Below, piece after piece: positions 58,601-64,000 of a DNA stretch of 64,000 nucleotides. The notes beneath the pieces are model-generated. The model did no database searches and was not told the origin of the DNA. It saw only the letters and a program-made list of their open reading frames with translations. Where the stretch lies: contig JAQFWX010000011.1 of NCBI GenBank assembly GCA_027605045.1, forward strand, positions 1,116,001-1,180,000, read 5' to 3'. Both the position numbers and the translations under genes were made by a program. Source of the DNA: Phallus indusiatus. Taxonomy: Eukaryota; Basidiomycota; Agaricomycetes; Phallales; Phallaceae. Numbering within the stretch: the first letter of the stretch is position 1; the number at the start of each line of letters is the position of its first letter.

Positions 58601-59418
58601 AGATAAGGTCAAAAATATCACATACCCATATTTTTGTGCAAGAATTATCGGGTATACTCTAATGCCAATGTGGTATATTTGTAATTGGACTGCAGTGTGC
58701 GTTCCGTCTGGCAATCTGACGATGGCGGGCATGACCGTGATTCGGCTGGTGGCTGAGGTCAAATGTCGGACATACGCTGCAGATTTCAAATTTGAATCAG
58801 TCACTTGCAGCCTCTACTTTTAACACGTAGCCAACATACCTTAAAGTATGATATGGTGTGGAAAAGGTAAGGAGAAATATCCTTTGATGCGCTTTTGATG
58901 CAGTTCATCATGTGCCTTAGACTACCCAATACGTCCCCGCCTAGTCTTAGAGGCATGCAGTCAATTTGGAGTTTTTTTCTGTCATGGGTTCGACATTTCA
59001 TAGGAATATATCGAAATCGACCGAGTTTACTCCTCGCTTCAGCATTTGTGTCCCAGAGGGTGCAGCATTCTCTAGAATATTATCCGCGTTTTCATTGTGC
59101 AATGGCTTTACCAAACAAATCTTCTGTTTTCCTCTTATCCGCTGTAAACGTAAGTAAATCGTTAATGGTTGACAAAATTTAACATCAATACCAGGTTAGA
59201 AGCAAGTCATAGCCTGGGGCTCCATCTACACCAGTTGCTTCTATCTTAACTCTCGTTCGTGCTATTACGGATCAGACCGCGTCTTGAATATCGGTGTACA
59301 ACCGGAATAATTCACGGTCCAAGATGTTTAAGCATTTATTGCATCCGCAGAGACAATGGAAATTATGTATATAATGGAACTCCTTTATTACTCGTTTTAC
59401 CCCAGACACGGGCTTACC
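58601..59418. other. Ambiguous region: unresolved open frames plus CDH promoter
   Basis: 818 bases. On the minus strand, 58650-58800 has coding-like sequence (SAAYVRHLTSATSRITVMPA, AVQLQIYHIGIRVYPIILAQ) in frame with the downstream membrane protein. A second block at 58855-59000 (LGGDVLGSLRHMMNCIKSAS) does not splice to it in frame through the apparent 58800-58850 intron. It could be an extended 5' part of the membrane gene or a decayed gene. The right end should hold the cellobiose dehydrogenase promoter. Confidence 0.35.
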
Positions 59419-62937
<3,519 letters not shown>

Positions 62938-63049
62938 GTTATTCTACTTGTATTAATGACCCAATAACCTAACCACCTAAAATTTACATCATGTTGCCCG
63001 AGGTGAAATACATGATTGAGTTTATTTTGCCCTACTGTTACATAAAAGT

Positions 63050-64000
63050 TTATTCCTCCGACGTAGCTTCCTGGTACTCCGGAGGTGCGTCTCCTGAAGT
63101 ATTTTCTTGCCCAGAAACGAGACGGGAAAATTGAATGGCGTTATTGAGGAAATCGGCTGAGAACTGTTCAAAGGTATTTGAATTGTGTGTATGCCCCGCA
63201 TGTAAGAGCGTAGACATTTGCTGCGGTGATTGAACAGACGTCCGTTCGCTGCTAGGAGATGTATTGTTATCTGGTGCGAAAAAGGTATATCTCGGCAGTG
63301 ACGTCAACTCTACATTGGAATAGGACTATGATAACATTACGAAAAGAGCCTACGCAAATTTGATAACGACTTACGGAGAGGATGCGGATCGGCATTTGCA
63401 CAACGATGTCGAACTGTCTACGCTTACCTGTTCCTGGATCCATGGCATGAGTATCTCCTCTCTCAACGCGGAACACAATTTTCAAAGTGTGGGAAATGAT
63501 CATGTTGACAGACGTGTGTTTGAAGGAGAAGTGGATATCCGTACAATCTGCGTCCACTCGTAAAGTATGCGAGAGGACCCATGGTCCAGGTCCCATCAAA
63601 GACGCGAACGCTTCATCTTGAGACGGAGCGAGAGAAGTCGTCTCAACATATGGCTTTAGTATTTCCGCCTGTTCAGGTTCTACAGGAAGGATAGGAATAT
63701 TGACTTTGTATGGGTGCTTAATTGACAACAACTCGAAACGCCTGACGGGTAGCTCTTTTGGGTTTTGTTCTTTCAAACCACGATGGGAAATTTTTTCTAT
63801 GAACGCACATTCATTAATAATATTATACTAAGCTATTCATCGCATACCTTCCAGAAAAACCGAGAGCCTAAATACTTTACACTTGTCTAGTGGCACCAAA
63901 GTCAGGGAAAACGGAATAGTGCCCCCGATCACGAAATTTCTGCCACCAAGTGATATTATGTAGCGCAGTTGAGTATCCCATTGGCGCTCGATAGCTATTG
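63050..64000 (-). CDS. Alpha-arrestin (arrestin-related trafficking adaptor), C-terminal part, cut by window edge
   Basis: Alpha-arrestins recruit Rsp5/NEDD4-type ubiquitin ligases to plasma-membrane transporters. At the right edge the frame reads ISLGGRNFVIGGTIPFSLTL and VPLDKCKVFRLSVFLE, the start of the arrestin C-domain. After an intron comes LKEQNPKELPVRRFELLSIK, GPGPWVLSHTLRVDADCTDI, FKHTSVNMIISHTLKIVFRV and RQFDIVVQMPIRIL. The last exon has LPRYTFFAPDNN and ends GDAPPEYQEATSEE, whose PPEY is a WW-domain-binding PPxY motif placed seven residues from the end. The arrestin N-domain lies beyond the window. Assignment to a named yeast Art protein is not possible from this part. Confidence 0.85.

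Overview
The window is nuclear DNA from a filamentous basidiomycete, almost certainly an Agaricomycete. Genes are packed on both strands with short gaps. Almost every gene is cut by many GT-AG introns of about 50-65 bases. The gene families fit this placement: a two-domain cellobiose dehydrogenase, a fungal TOM13/Mim1 protein, an Nrd1-type four-RRM protein and a cytochrome b5-acyl-CoA dehydrogenase fusion. No bacterial operons, CRISPR arrays, transposons or viral genes were recognised, and no tRNA was found by eye.

Layout, left to right. 1-1721 (-): 5' part of the XPG/Rad2 nuclease gene, cut by the window edge. 2082-4183 (+): F-box-like protein. 4711-7258 (+): citrate synthase in 20 exons, including microexons of 13, 13 and 3 bases. 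7634-8516 (+): GPI-anchored surface protein. 8910-10383 (-): 2-oxoglutarate oxygenase-like protein. 10625-11115 (-): a 63-residue HVA1/TUDOR (DUF2945) protein hidden in six tiny exons. 11558-12545 (+): Mim1/TOM13. 12667-15086 (-): cytochrome b5-acyl-CoA dehydrogenase. 15396-17238 (+): DNA polymerase delta subunit 3. 17343-19449 (-): RNF216-like RBR ubiquitin ligase. 19701-20590 (+): single-pass membrane protein. 20994-22278 (+): mitochondrial carrier. 22513-24160 and 24513-26577 (+): two unrecognised proteins. 26764-30218 (+): SAGA subunit Spt7. 30395-32515 (-): GNL1 GTPase. 33272-34517 (+): coiled-coil protein. About 35039-35580 (+): small helical-repeat-like protein of uncertain structure. 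35844-40552 (-): TRAPPC11. 40724-42410 (-): DUF3445 heme oxygenase-like protein. 42903-43211 (+): metallothionein. 43956-46305 (+): Nrd1-like RNA-binding protein. 47711-49525 (+): Cdh1/Fizzy-related APC/C activator. 50141-55105 (-): eIF4G. 55528-57527 (-): membrane spermidine-synthase-like protein. 57658-58600 (-): small multi-pass membrane protein. 59419-62937 (+): cellobiose dehydrogenase. 63050-64000 (-): alpha-arrestin, cut by the right edge.

The genes are mostly unrelated housekeeping functions: DNA repair and replication, transcription, translation, vesicle tethering, mitochondrial import and transport, and the cell cycle. A few point to lifestyle. Cellobiose dehydrogenase implies extracellular cellulose oxidation, metallothionein implies metal buffering, and citrate synthase with fatty acyl-CoA dehydrogenase implies acetyl-CoA and lipid metabolism. 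The nrd1-like and cdh1-like genes are neighbours, and their fission yeast relatives both act on the choice between proliferation and sexual differentiation.

The least expected content is at the scale of exons. By reading splice sites against protein family conservation, I recovered microexons of 3, 8 and 13 bases and two whole small genes (HVA1/TUDOR and metallothionein) whose coding sequence is too fragmented to show as long open frames. I did not find a convincing new multi-gene system.
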